In this document: positions 22,807 to 33,474 of the stretch, in pieces
How the letters are laid out: each line of letters starts with the position of its first letter
How positions within the stretch are numbered: the stretch's first letter is position 1
From: Gaeumannomyces sp. JS-464
Lineage: Eukaryota > Ascomycota > Sordariomycetes > Magnaporthales > Magnaporthaceae
Assembly (NCBI GenBank): GCA_002197995.1
Contig: NGZR01000004.1
Location: 558,001 to 622,000 of the forward strand
Length of the DNA stretch: 64,000 nucleotides
Direction of reading: 5' to 3'
The notes under the pieces: generated by a model
The model's input: the letters and a program-made list of their open reading frames with translations, nothing else
What the model was told of the DNA's origin: nothing
The model's database searches: none
Program-made: the position numbers and the translations under genes

Positions 22807-25800
22807 TCACGAAGACCGGTTGATAGTCAACGGCTTGAACGGCTTCCGCAGCCTGTCCAGCGATCCGGTGCTGACCCGTGGCGGCCCCATCGGCCTCTTG
22901 TTGTAGCTGTTCTTGATGCTAATCGGCACCCCGCTCGGCAGCGAACAGGTGGTCGTGTGGAAGCAAGACGCCGCCTGTAGGCCCTGGGGCGGCGGTCCGC
23001 CACCCTCACCCGCAGCAGCGCCCTGCGGGTGCTCAGCCTTTGTGGGCGAGCTGGAGAAGTGTGAGTACCGAATTGTGGCTGCGTGGTCGCGCTTCGCTGC
23101 GCCCGGCCGCGACATCGTGGCAGCTCTATTGCCGCCTCCTAGCCTGTGGTTCGCAAGCTCAGGCGCTATGCCTGGTCGCGCATTGGCCGGGGGCTGCGGT
23201 TGGCGAGCCATCTGCTGGTCAGCTCCTGGGACATACGGCTGCGCTCCAGGGCGTCCAGGGGCGCCGGGTCTCGCAAGGCTTGATCGCGCTGCTGCAGCGG
23301 GTGGCACCCTTGGGTCGGCCTTGGCTTGTCCATTCGCCCCGCCGCGGACAAAGCCGAGCAGGTTTCGTTGGTCTGGTTGACGACCGGCAGCAGGTGCCGC
23401 GGCGCTTGTGTTATTTTGCGGGGCTGGTGCCGGCGGAGCAGCAGCGTGATGACTCCCGGCCGTGACGAATCCAGGGAAACTGGCCATCGTGAACCCTGCT
23501 GATTGGTCCATTGTAGTTGTGAAGCCGATGTTCTGGCTCCATTGCTGTTGCTCCTGTTGTTCCAGCCCGGCGCCTGTAGAATGGCGGGCCCGCTTGACAC
23601 GCGGGCCTCTGTCTCCAGAGCCGTCTGCCCAGGACCCTGTGTGGCTCAACCCCGAGTCACGGTCGTGCTGCTCAGGGTCGAGAGGAAACACGTCGTCATC
23701 CATCGACACCTCGAATGGCTTCAGCGAATCGAATATCTCGTCCTGGGTCGGCGGTTTTCTCCCGAGGATTCGCCCAATCTCCTCCACCACGCTGCGATCA
23801 AAGGCCGGTCCCTGCTTCGCAAAATAGGTCTCGACTCCAGCGATAAACGACGACAGTTCCACCCTCTCGCCGCTGCCATACCCTCCAAAGAGCGGACGGC
23901 TGAGATACAGCAGAGCCTTCGCCCGGGTCATGGCGACATACAAAAGGCGTCGCTCCTCGTCGCCATCTTCTGACCGCGAGTGTGGTATGCTGCCGTTATA
24001 CACGGCCGGGATGAAAACCACGGGCCATTCGAGGCCCTTGGCGGCGTGAATGGTGGACACGGTTACCATGGGCTTGGATTGGTCCGGATCGTCCTTCTGC
24101 ACGTCCGTTGCTAAAGAGACGTTGGCTAGAAACTTGGCGAGGGTGTCTTTTTCGGGTGCCTGCTCGACGCCATCAATCTCTGGGAGCTCTCATCCGCTTC
24201 GGCCTCCTTAGTAAAGTCGGTCGCCATGTTGACCAACTCCTGCACGTTCGCCCAGCGGCCTTCCCACTCGTCGTTGTATGTGTCCTTCAGGTACTGCTCA
24301 AAGTTTAACCGGGACAGCACCTGGCCGATAATCTCGAGCATTCCGAAGGGCTGCTCAGGAGTGGCAGCTTTCACGCGTTTACGCATGTCCAACACCAGCC
24401 TTATGAGTCCGCTGGTCAGATTCTGCTCGACCTGCTTTCGGATGTTGGTTTTTGCCAAGCGATGGCCTGTGCAGTGCTTGTGAAGCAAGCTCCAAAGGCT
24501 CTGTGAGGATTTCTCGGCCTCTTCCAGCAAGGCCTTGATGGTTGCGTCCCCAGCACCTCGTTTCGGAACGTTTATTATCCTTGCAAGCGCGTCGTTGGCA
24601 TCAGGCTGGTTGATGACCCGCAAATAGTCGAGCACAATCTTGATCTCGGCTCTTTCATAAAATTTGAACACACCGGCCATCTTGTATGGAATTCCGGCCT
24701 TCCCCAGCGCGCTCTCAATTTGTCTCGACAATGAGGCCGACCGAAGGAGAATGGCGACGTCGTCGTGTGGTCATCAAGTTCCCTGAGAGTAATATCGTCC
24801 TTTTAAGCTCAGACACTATCCACTCAGCCTCCTGAGAAGCTGATCTGAGCTTCCGAAGGACTGGTTTGGTCCCCCGGACGTGTACGGCCTTGAGAGCCTT
24901 GTCGAACCTCTTCTCGTCTTGCTGGATGATCTTGAGGGAGGTTGCAAGGATCGCTCCGAGGATCTGTAGTTCTCCTCAGTGCGACTTTATCGGTGGCTGG
25001 GAAATCGGCAAACATTCGGCTGAGATTTCTAATATCGGCCGAGCGCCACCCGTAGATGCTCTGGTCAGGGTCGCCGACGACGGTGATGGTCTGGCGCCCC
25101 TGTGCGAGCAATTTCATGAGCTCGTACTGGATCCCATTGGTGTCCTGATATTCGTCAATCAGGACGGCTTGCACATTCGAGACGCACTCGGGAGCGGCGC
25201 GCAGCAGTTCGACACACTTCACAAGCAAGTCGTCGTAGTCCAGCAGGTTGGACCGGGCGAGATGGTCCTGGTATTCCTGGTAGCACGTCTCCAGTTGCCG
25301 GTTGTTCTGGCTCTTGGCCGCCCTGGTTTCTGTGGCGGAACCTCGTCCCTGGACCTCGACTTCTTCTTGCTGATCCAGCCCCTGGCCATGGCCGGATCGA
25401 TCCCCAGGTTGAGACGCTTGCAAATCCGGCTGATGACAGCGCGCGAGTCAGAGTCGTCGGCGATGCTGAACTTCTGGTCCAGCCCAATCTTCTTGCCGTA
25501 GGTGGCGAGATATCTGCGGGAGATGCTGTGGAAGGTCCCCAGGACGATCTTTTTGCCCCTCTCGGCGCCGAGAGCCTTGCCGATGCGCTCTCCCATTTCG
25601 CGCGCCGCCTTGACGGTGAAGGTGGCGACAATGACATCTTGGGGCCGGTAGCGCACGATGTCGACGAGCCAGACGACGCGCGAGGTCAGGGTGTGCGTCT
25701 TGCCGCTGCCGGGACCGGCCAGGATCGCGACGGTTGAGGCATTGGAGCTGACTGCGCGGCGCTGGGCGGGTTCAGCGACCCGAGGATCGAGTTGCGTCTT

Positions 25801-25814
25801 GACGCGTCCGCCAT
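22807..25814 (-). CDS. Srs2/UvrD-type superfamily 1 DNA helicase (seven frameshifts)
   Basis: This is a 3'-5' DNA helicase of the UvrD/Rep/Srs2 group; Srs2 strips Rad51 from single strands and acts in post-replication repair. Motifs in order: Q-motif NPAQRRAV, Walker A AGPGSGKT (about residues 30-40), TFTVKAAREM, Walker B IDEYQDTN, GDPDQSIYGWRSADI, ENYRSS, STIHAAKGLEWPVVF and VAMTRAK. After the helicase core comes a long disordered tail with QPDQRNLLGF and a final FKPLTINRSS. I chose ATG 25814 because the frame before the first break reads MADASRRNSILGSLNP. The frame breaks near 25767, 25350, 24976, 24955, 24800, 24765 and 24174, each fitting one lost base. 3008 bases plus seven gives 1005 whole codons with no intron needed. 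Srs2 orthology is likely, but UvrD-like paralogues exist. Confidence 0.85.
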
Positions 25815-26812
25815 GGTCGTCGACGAGCGCGGGAGCGCCCCCAGCTAAATCATGGACGTTGGGGGTCGGAAGAGAGCAAGTGTTCAATCTAGGGTATGCT
25901 AGGAGGAGGCACTTTCGATTCTGCAAGTCAATTCCAGAAACAAGACCTGGCACATGTCGTCACGGCGCGGCTAAAGGTGGCATTGCTTCGCGTCAGCGTG
26001 TCGCGATCCCACACCTATGGTTAGCGTCACTGCGCCTTTGGGCCGCGAAATCATGTGACAGGCGCCTGACACGTGATGCCTGTGGAATCCGCCCAGTTTG
26101 CGTCACGACAACCCCTTTTAGAAATGCCCCTGCCAAGTCCATCGAATCAGTCGCCAAAATGCTTTGGCTTGCGCGTTTTGCATATGCAGCCCGGGTAGGC
26201 AGGTCTGTGAAAGTCGGGCCAGCGGTTGCAAGGCTGATCTCTTTCGCTGCCGGAAATCGGGCTGGCTGGCTTGGCCAATGGCCCTTGTTGTCACACAGGT
26301 GGCGTGTGACGATGTCATCTCACTGCAGAGTACGTGCGTTGCTCGTGTGACATCTTTGACGGCTTCAAGCCACCAACAGAACAACTCAAGTGGGAGTCGG
26401 GATTTGTAAAGATCCAAATTTCACCATGTCGGCAATTTGTGCCTCGACCCAGAGTCACACCGTTTCAAAACAGGCGGCCAGTTAGCTTGCCCAGTCCAGC
26501 CGCCAGGAAAAGTCACACCGAGCCAATGCCAGTTGGGCACCGGATTGTGGTAAAGGAGATCTCACTCTGCCTGCTAGCGGAGCCCCAATGTCTCCACGGC
26601 GGGTGGTAGGGTTGCTATCCATTTTTATTGGGCCGCGGAGGTGCAAATGCCCCAAATTTGGAAGCGATCTAAACATTTTCATCTTTCGATGAGGGCCCAA
26701 AGAACCCATGCGCTGAGCAGGGACCTCAAGGGTCACCAAAGACGCAAGGACAGAAGTAGATTCCATCAAGACCATAACCCTCCCGCACCAGCGCCAGCGC
26801 CATCGTCTTTCT
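25815..26812. other. Intergenic region: helicase promoter
   Basis: This 1 kb lies upstream of the helicase and downstream of the cysteine-rich protein gene, both on the minus strand. No frame has a convincing product on either strand. Confidence 0.5.
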
Positions 26813-27146
26813 CTATGGGCAAGAGTCGCAGCGGTTGCAGCAGTTCTGGAACTTGGGGCAGCAGCAAGAACTGGGGTCCCAACCGCTGCATGGGCACTCG
26901 AGGCAAGGGCGCTGACGTGGGTCGAGGTCTGCGAAGCGGGGCTTGAGGGAAAACGAGCCGTCCGCCCGTTGGACAACTTCACCGGCGATGGTGGAGTCCG
27001 CGGGCTACGCCACGGTTGATTTAAGTGTCAGCACATAGACCCGCGATTTAACTTGGTATGCCAGCCGTCTGGGAACACACCTGTGGGGCAGCAAAGGCGA
27101 CGCCAGCAAGGCCGAGGCAGAAGAGGATCGGCGAAGAGAACTTCAT
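26813..27146 (-). CDS. Small secreted cysteine-rich protein, spliced
   Basis: Two short exons, 27146-27081 and 27004-26813, give 85 residues. The intron of 76 bases has GTGTGT..TAG ends and a CTGAC branch point, and splits the gene at phase 0. The N-terminus MKFSSPILFCLGLAGVAFA is a clear signal peptide with cleavage after AFA. A hydrophilic propeptide-like stretch of about 33 residues follows. The last 30 residues hold ten cysteines in the order C-x2-C-x-C-x7-CCC-x5-CC-x2-C-x2-C, including SSCCCPKFQNCCNRC. The start context is CACAAAATG, and a TATA-like box lies about 110 bases upstream. I do not recognise the family. Secreted effector-type proteins and cysteine-rich metal binders both fit; an even cysteine number favours disulfides. 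Confidence 0.75.
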
Positions 27147-27211
27147 TTTGTGATTCCAGATAGCTTGTTTCTGATCTGTAAGGTGCTTGTGATGTCTCTC
27201 TTCGTAAATCA

Positions 27212-27559
27212 CTACGCTCCAGAATCTCCAGACCAGATGGCAACATCACTCGGCTTAAATAGATGATCGAGACAGCGGATAATAGCGATGCCCATGGAAG
27301 CGAGACCAAAGTCCAAACTAAACAAAGTCCGAATAGCAAGTCCGAGAACTACTGGGAGTTGGTTTCCGATCTGCTCGCACTCCTCGAACCATGCCGTCAA
27401 CGATCCTTCCAGCCGTCTTGTTGCGGATATACTAGACGCTTCTATCCGTTCCTTGTTGAGGTGGTTCTCGATGAGGTCCATTCTTCCACGTCGTCGGGCT
27501 GGCTGAGATTGGGATACTGCTCAAAGATATTCCGGGCGGTTGTTGGGATCGACCATCAT
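27212..27559 (-). pseudogene. Possible coding relic with two frame breaks
   Basis: From an ATG at 27559 (or 27556) the minus strand reads plausible protein in pieces: MVDPNNRPEYL, then in another frame FEQYPNLSQPDDVEE, then in a third frame DLIENHLNKERIEAS and LEGSLTAWFEECEQIGNQL. The pieces join if two single-base errors are allowed near 27527 and 27481. The tail runs into the promoter of the cysteine-rich gene, so its end is unclear. I recognise no family, and chance open frames could explain it. Confidence 0.2.
27254..27262 (-). promoter_or_regulatory. TATA-like box of the cysteine-rich protein gene
   Basis: CTATTTAAG on the minus strand lies about 110 bases before the start codon at 27146. 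The stretch between is CA-rich with few G residues, as in highly expressed fungal genes. The placement fits a core promoter. Confidence 0.45.
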
Positions 27560-29080
27560 ATCACATGGACGGCATTCACCTATCATTTGTTGTCACTCCC
27601 TTCACCCCTCACTTATTGTCGCTTTTGGCATTTCGGTGCCATTGTGCTCGCGGGCGTCATCCCCATCCTCACTAACAGTTTATCACCAGTTCCTCATTGG
27701 CAGTTGGTGTGACGGAGGTGCCTGGCAGCAGTGACAATGCACGGCAGTCTTTCAAGCACATCACGGCGCCGCTGATCGGCGAGCTAATGCTGACACGCCC
27801 GGCTCGTATCTCGTCGGGCTGCTCCGGACCGAAGCCCAACCTCGCCAAGGGACACGACATCACTTGGGTCATTCCAGTCAACCAACAGACTGCCACACCA
27901 CGGGACTGGCTTCCAAGTCCAAGGAATGCGGATTGCACGGTGGCTAGAACAGCACAGAACGGCAGAAAAGAATCTTGCTCGCATGCCGGCACTCGGGTCC
28001 AAGACAATGCAGGCTGGTGCGACGCTGCGAGCCCGCGAGGCCGGGTGGGTGTGGGCTTGCGACACACACAGCACAAGCGAGTCCTCGAGGATTCGAGGGC
28101 TCCAACCCCACTTCTCGCTCCAACTGCTGGGGCGGGTGGGCGGCAGCACAATGAGGCAATCCGTCATTGATCCTTCCCGCTCAATTGTTCGCGCAGACTC
28201 GAGCAATCCGCCCCTTCCCGATGCATGAGCAAGTGAGCGAGCAACTGCTGCAGCGCGCAAAGCTTCAATCGCAAGCGTGACCGGAGATGGAGGGGTGGCG
28301 AGCCGTCTGACTGGCCCAGACGGCCGGCTAGAGGAGGGGAAAGCCGCCGTGGCTCAACAGGGGTGCGGGCCAACCATATGTCGCGCGCACGCGAAAATTG
28401 CGATGGCGGGGTGACGGCCGGGGATCATTGGGGAGCATTGGCACCGGCCCCACTGATCGACAGCCAATCATCACGCAGGCGCACTAAATCGTAGGCGCTT
28501 ACAGAACCCTGCTGCTGCGGGCGTCTGTCCAACCACGGCACACCGCCGCCCATCCATCCCGCCCTCCCGCCCTCGCCGGCGAGCGAAAAGCCCTCCCAGG
28601 GGCAGTCGCAATGTGACTGGCACGACTGGCCCCCAATGCGGGCTCTGGCACCCTCACGCACCCCAAAGGGAGAGGACGGCCACCACTATGCCATCCCTCC
28701 TGCCCTGCTCGAGCCATGGAGTGCTGGCCATGCCCCATCAGCCCATCAGTCTATTTGCGGTCCAGCCAATGCTGGGCCTGGCGCTGTTAGCGGCCGTGGC
28801 CCACCCTCGACCCATCGGGCGCACAGCTGCCGCCGCATCACGGTATCACCAGCCGCTATATACCCAGTCGTGGCCTCCCTGACCCGGAGCCCGCCTGGCT
28901 GATCTCTCACGCCGTCAGCACCTGCACTGGCTCGCTCCCGTCACTCGTCGACGCACCAAGCGTTTTACCCGACCCCTTTTCCACTCCACGCCGGTCCCCG
29001 ACTTGTCGAATAAGGGATGCGGACCTGACCACTGCCGTGAGAGCGTGCCTCACCTCCGCCTTTGTCCCCCCTTCTTAATC
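27560..29080. other. Intergenic region: promoter of the plus-strand membrane protein gene
   Basis: This 1.5 kb has several open frames on both strands without family features. The stretch 28860-29080 is CT-rich and is likely the promoter and leader of the gene at 29081. Confidence 0.5.
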
Positions 29081-30769
29081 ATGCACACACCCTCCGCCTC
29101 CAGTATATATCATATTCTTCCTCGGCGCTTCCCTCCTTTGCCCAAACTCGCCATTCCAAGCATATCGCCCTCAAGCCTTGTCCTGTGTCTTGTCGTTGCT
29201 GCCTCTACACCCGTAAGCTCCGCACCATCACCGCCGCCCTCAGCACGCGGCCCCTCGCTCTCGGCTCGGGCTCTCTCAGACAAGGTTTACCTGCCGGCCC
29301 AGATCGGTGGCATCGTAGGCTCGTACGCCCTCTGCCTGGTGCTGGTCGCCACCGCCCTCCTCGCCCTCGCAAAGACCCGACGCAAGCGTCTCGAGGCAGC
29401 AGACGAACTCGAGGACGACGACGGGACGCTGAAGCTGCCCTCATTTGACGACATCGCCCCGATCCCCGCTCCGGACCCCTCATTCCCCTGGCCGGCGAAC
29501 GCGCCAGAGTATCCATACCCAACAGCTCCCGCACAGAGCCCAAGGAACTTTTCCTACCCGGGTCTCGCCAGTCCCACTAGGACAGAGCAGTCGTTCCACA
29601 CCTACGCACCTTCGCCCACGTCGACCATAATTGCCCCTGGCGTTGATCTCTCCGTGGACCAGAACGTGGTGGCTGCAGACAGACAAATGGCGCAAACACA
29701 GCTGGAAGATATGTATCGGCTCGTGATGGAGCAGGAGGCGGCCAAGGAGGCGGGTGTCAAGTTCGAGGCACCGCCAATGCCCGCCGCCCGGCTGCCGCCA
29801 CATCAGCATCAGGCGTCGGCCAGCACCGGGGCCTTGACCAAGAAGGAGAGGGCCAAGCCGGCGAGTCTGAACCTGACCAAGGAGGACAAGCCCCAGTCGA
29901 GGACAGCGTCTATCCTGTCGGCGCTCAAGTCGCCCCGCAGGAAGAAGAACCAGGTCCAGGGGATAAGCATCTCGTCGCCCATAATGACGCCCATGACTGG
30001 CACCTTTCCTCGGCCCGAGGGCGAGGAGATGAGGACAATCCCGCCCAGGCACTATGCCCCAGCCGCGCCGCCGCCAGTGCCCACCGACCAGCCGCACCAT
30101 CAACAACACGGCCAACAGCGCCGCGCGATGCAGCCCCTGACTCCCGACATATCTCCCGACAGCACGCAGAGTATCGACGAGAGGCTCGGCGGACAGCTTG
30201 CCGACGCGTCCCAATACAGGAGACAGCTGCCGCTCCGGGACCCCCAGCAGCACTTCCAGAGCAACCACAGCAACTACCACTCGCGCAACGTGTCGACCGT
30301 CACGACCGAGGCCGACCCGCAGTCCGCCAGCTCGGAGCGGTCTACCACGCCCCTGGTCGGGCTGCCGCAGTCGCCCAAGCCCGGTATGACGCGGTTCCCG
30401 TCCGGCTCGCTGGCGCTGCCGTCGTCGCCGAAGCCGGGCGCGACCTTCCAGCGGTCCTGCGCGCCGTCGGCGGTGCGCACGGGCGGCGCCCTGCCGCTGC
30501 GGGCCTACGAGCCCGCGCTCGCCTCGCCGGGCCTGATCGCGCGCACGACCAAGGAGACGACGTTTGAGCGCGCCGGCCCGCTGTCGCCCAACGGCCAGCG
30601 GACGCCCTTCACGGGCGCGGCCGTCCCGTACTCGCCGTATCAGCCCTTCTCGCCCGTCATCCCCATGACCCCCAGCCTCGTGACCAAGGCCGACCGCAAG
30701 AGGATGAAGAAGCTTGAGCCCAAGACCCCAACGCTCGAGATGGTCAAGAGCGAGAGCGATATCTGGTAG
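29081..30769 (+). CDS. Single-span membrane protein with long disordered cytosolic tail, unknown role
   Basis: This is an intact single-exon frame of 562 residues; the frame is open further upstream but 29081 is the first ATG. A hydrophobic stretch at about residues 25-47 (SSLVLCLVVAASTPVSS) may be a signal sequence. A membrane span follows at about residues 75-98 (IGGIVGSYALCLVLVATAL) with the stop-transfer TRRKR directly after it. The remaining 450 residues are polar and low in complexity: rich in Pro, Ser, Gln and Thr, with Ser-Pro and Thr-Pro sites (for example SPKPG repeated twice) and a basic end KADRKRMKKLEPKTP. This layout suits a plasma-membrane or ER anchor with a phosphorylated cytosolic tail. 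I know no name for the family. Confidence 0.7.
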   Translation: MHTPSASSIYHILPRRFPPLPKLAIPSISPSSLVLCLVVAASTPVSSAPSPPPSARGPSLSARALSDKVYLPAQIGGIVGSYALCLVLVATALLALAKTRRKRLEAADELEDDDGTLKLPSFDDIAPIPAPDPSFPWPANAPEYPYPTAPAQSPRNFSYPGLASPTRTEQSFHTYAPSPTSTIIAPGVDLSVDQNVVAADRQMAQTQLEDMYRLVMEQEAAKEAGVKFEAPPMPAARLPPHQHQASASTGALTKKERAKPASLNLTKEDKPQSRTASILSALKSPRRKKNQVQGISISSPIMTPMTGTFPRPEGEEMRTIPPRHYAPAAPPPVPTDQPHHQQHGQQRRAMQPLTPDISPDSTQSIDERLGGQLADASQYRRQLPLRDPQQHFQSNHSNYHSRNVSTVTTEADPQSASSERSTTPLVGLPQSPKPGMTRFPSGSLALPSSPKPGATFQRSCAPSAVRTGGALPLRAYEPALASPGLIARTTKETTFERAGPLSPNGQRTPFTGAAVPYSPYQPFSPVIPMTPSLVTKADRKRMKKLEPKTPTLEMVKSESDIW

Positions 30770-31687
30770 CTTTGGCAAATGGCGAATGAGAACCACGAAC
30801 AACCCACGACAAGATAATTGCAACACAAAACAACCGAAAAAAAAAAATGTGACAAAAAAATTTGAAAACCGCTACATGAAGAAAAAAGGGGCTTGAAGAG
30901 AGAACCAGCCCACAGCATTCTCATCCAGCATTCCCAGGGTTTTTCCTTGCCTCTTTTTTCTCTTCTCGACTTTCTTTCGCTTTTTTCTTCTTTTACACTA
31001 TATCATGTTAAAATTCCCGCAAGGCTCCGAGCACATATGCCGAGGACGCCATCACTTGCGCCCTGTCTTAGACCCTGTTACCTTTCTTCTTTTTTCTCTT
31101 TTCTTTTTTCCTTAATGATATCACCATAGCTCTGGAGAGGTGACGGACGGCTGGGATCTGGGATCTGAGGTATTCCACTAGAACGGGGGGAAATAGGGAA
31201 GAGACGATATCCTGCGAAGAGCGGCACGGGACGGCCTCACTTTTCTTGCAAACAACAAAGTTGCGTTTCCATATTCGCGCTTCCCGTCCTGGGTTTTACC
31301 ATGTCAATTTTTACTCCGGTGACGTGTGATTGTTTGTGGTATTGTTCTTTTCACGTTTTCCCTTCGGTGTCTTCGGTTTTAGTGAAGTTCACGCTGAGTC
31401 TGCTCGTAGTGCATGATAAAGGTGCATAGTAACCTCGCTGGTAAACGCTGGTAAAGGAACGAGAATGTGCACGGCTGATGACGGCCGAGTGGCACCCCGA
31501 CCAAAAAATAACACGGACCATGGCCCACTGTGGTTTTTGTATGGGATGGTCCGCGTTTTTTCTTGGTCGGGGTGAGTGGATATCGACATGCAGAACTAGA
31601 TGTGAAATGTTGATTCTAGGTGTCGAGTATTGAAAAAATGGCAAAAGGAGCTGTGCACAACATGTCTGTGCATGTTGCGTGGGAAGT
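30770..31687. other. 3' side of membrane protein gene
   Basis: The sequence just after the stop is A-rich (30836-30890) and then T/C-rich (30940-31115), as expected for untranslated and termination sequence. No gene is seen before the tRNA. Confidence 0.5.
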
Positions 31688-31692
31688 AAAAA
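31688..31692 (-). terminator. Pol III terminator of tRNA-Arg
   Basis: Five T residues on the minus strand lie eight bases after the tRNA 3' end. Confidence 0.7.
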
Positions 31693-31699
31693 GTATGTC

Positions 31700-31770
31700 G
31701 ATCCAGGCAGGGATCGAACCTGCAATCTCTTGATTCGTAGTCAAGCGCCTTGCCATTTGGCCACTGGACC
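31700..31770 (-). tRNA. tRNA-Arg (anticodon ACG)
   Basis: The 71-base minus-strand sequence folds as a cloverleaf. The acceptor stem GGTCCAG pairs with CTGGATC. The anticodon arm is CTTGA-CTACGAA-TCAAG with anticodon ACG, which reads CGU (and CGC/CGA after A34 to inosine). The T arm has the GGTTCGATCCC box B. No intron is present and a T5 terminator follows. Confidence 0.95.
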
Positions 31771-33474
31771 TTGAGCTGTGGGAATTGAAGCTGTCATCCG
31801 GATTTATATCCGATCCGGTGAACTGTACTCCCCCGTTTCACGTTACCTAGGTAGGTCCCTCTTTGGATTTATTGGCAGTTTGAGGCTGACCCCCATCTTT
31901 GCTGTCATGAGATGGAGTCTAAAATGGCAATACATGGGATCTACATGGGATTGTTGATTTGGGGTAAATTTGGTGATACGGGTGGGCTAGCTGTGCTTGC
32001 GGTGGAGAATGGGGCGCGAGTTAAAAACACCTATCCTTGGAGCAGGCGCGTCTTTGAACGCTGTACGGACGATGTCATGACCGTTCTACGACTGACCGAA
32101 GCATCGCGCCAACCGGCGAGCTGGACTGTGCATCGACATGCGCCGGCTGCTCGGGACAGGAGAGCTGAGTTTGGACGCACGGGTCGCAACGCCGGCTGCG
32201 CAAGCTGATGGACAGCAGCCTGTTAGCTCCTACGTCTCGGCCGAGGTCTCCACCATGGACAAATGGATGTTTGCAGAATTTGTGTGGCAAGAGGCCCATG
32301 TGAATGCAGAGGAACAACCTGGGATATCCAGGCCAAATGCAGGCACAACACCCGCGCAGTGAGCAATTTGCATGATTTTATTTGATATTCTATCTCTTGC
32401 ATTTGGTGTTGCTTCCTGGCAGTTCGGCTTGGCGACAGAACCCCTCCACAACATCCCAATCGTTGGAGCCGGGCAAGAGGGTGTGCTTGTTTGAGTTTGC
32501 GACGGGCGGTACATCGACGGGCGGTACATCGACGGGCATGTAGCTCGGACCACCGTGCCACCCGCGCAAACCTAGTTGCCCTCCGCGCTTCAGCCCTCGT
32601 GCCTCCAGCCGCAATGGCAGAAACGCACGCGCACGCAGTCGTGCTGGATACAAAGACACAGGCGCCGGTCGTGGCTTCAGCTGGCGCGACGGGGCTGCCG
32701 ATGTTGTGGGTGCAAGCGAAAACGAGAGGGGCCGATCGACGGGCGGCGTCAATATTTTCGCATAACGCCGCGGACCCCGTCGGGTGTGCGCGACACTGTG
32801 CCCGGGCACTGTCATTGAAATTTGAAATAAAAGACCTCGACGGGCGCTGGGAGGAAACGCTCTCAGCGCGGTAGAAAAAAAAAAAAAGGAGAGGGAGAGA
32901 ACGAACAGAGAAACAAGAAAAGCAAGAAAAAACCTCAGTGCCGCATTCGCAGGAAAGAGCGGGCCTGCGAGCGCCCAGCACATATTATAACGAGGTTTGG
33001 ACCAGGGAAGCGGCCTGCACGTGAGGGCTCGGTGCCAAGCGAGCAGAGACCTGAGACAGATGGCCTGATCGCCCCGGAATGGGCTGATTCGCCTGTGTCA
33101 CTCCAGGACTCTGCTGCGTCGCTCCCACCTCCCCTAAACAACGCACCCAACAAAGACAGGGCAGAATCAGACTTCGAGCACCGCGAACGCTGGGCGGGAT
33201 TGAGGCTCGTTCTTAGCGAACGTACGATTTCGCGCAGATTGTTACGCTGCTCCTCTCCAATAGCGAGTGCCCGCATCCTTGCCCTGCCCGCTGAGCGGCC
33301 CGGTCAGGCAGTCTCTGTGGCCGTGGCAGCAGCCCGACTCATCGCTCTGCTGGCGGGACCGACCGACGGGACCCCCTCCCCATCGCCCATCGGCCCAGAC
33401 TCGTCAACAGTGCCGTTAGGGGCCATCGAACCCACCTCTGCATGACCCCGATCAGCCCCGTCAGCACCACCACC
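31771..33474. other. Upstream region of the SREBP gene
   Basis: This 1.7 kb separates the tRNA from the SREBP start. It includes a short tandem repeat at 32500-32543 and an A-rich tract at 32873-32888. Frames on both strands lack recognisable products. A long 5' leader is likely in part. Confidence 0.5.
32500..32543. repeat. 15-base tandem repeat
   Basis: The unit CGACGGGCGGTACAT occurs twice in tandem (32500-32514 and 32515-32529) and a third copy starts at 32530 but diverges after CGACGGGC. Related CGACGGGCG words appear again near 32735 and 32836. Confidence 0.8.

Noticed and set aside
26482..26982. 166-codon minus-strand frame across the cysteine-rich gene
   Set aside because: Different frame from the spliced gene and without a signal peptide; the spliced model explains promoter, intron and cysteine pattern.
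29480..30826. 448-codon minus-strand frame
   Set aside because: Antisense shadow of the membrane protein gene at 29081-30769; His/Arg/Gly-rich composition is typical of reversed GC-rich coding sequence.
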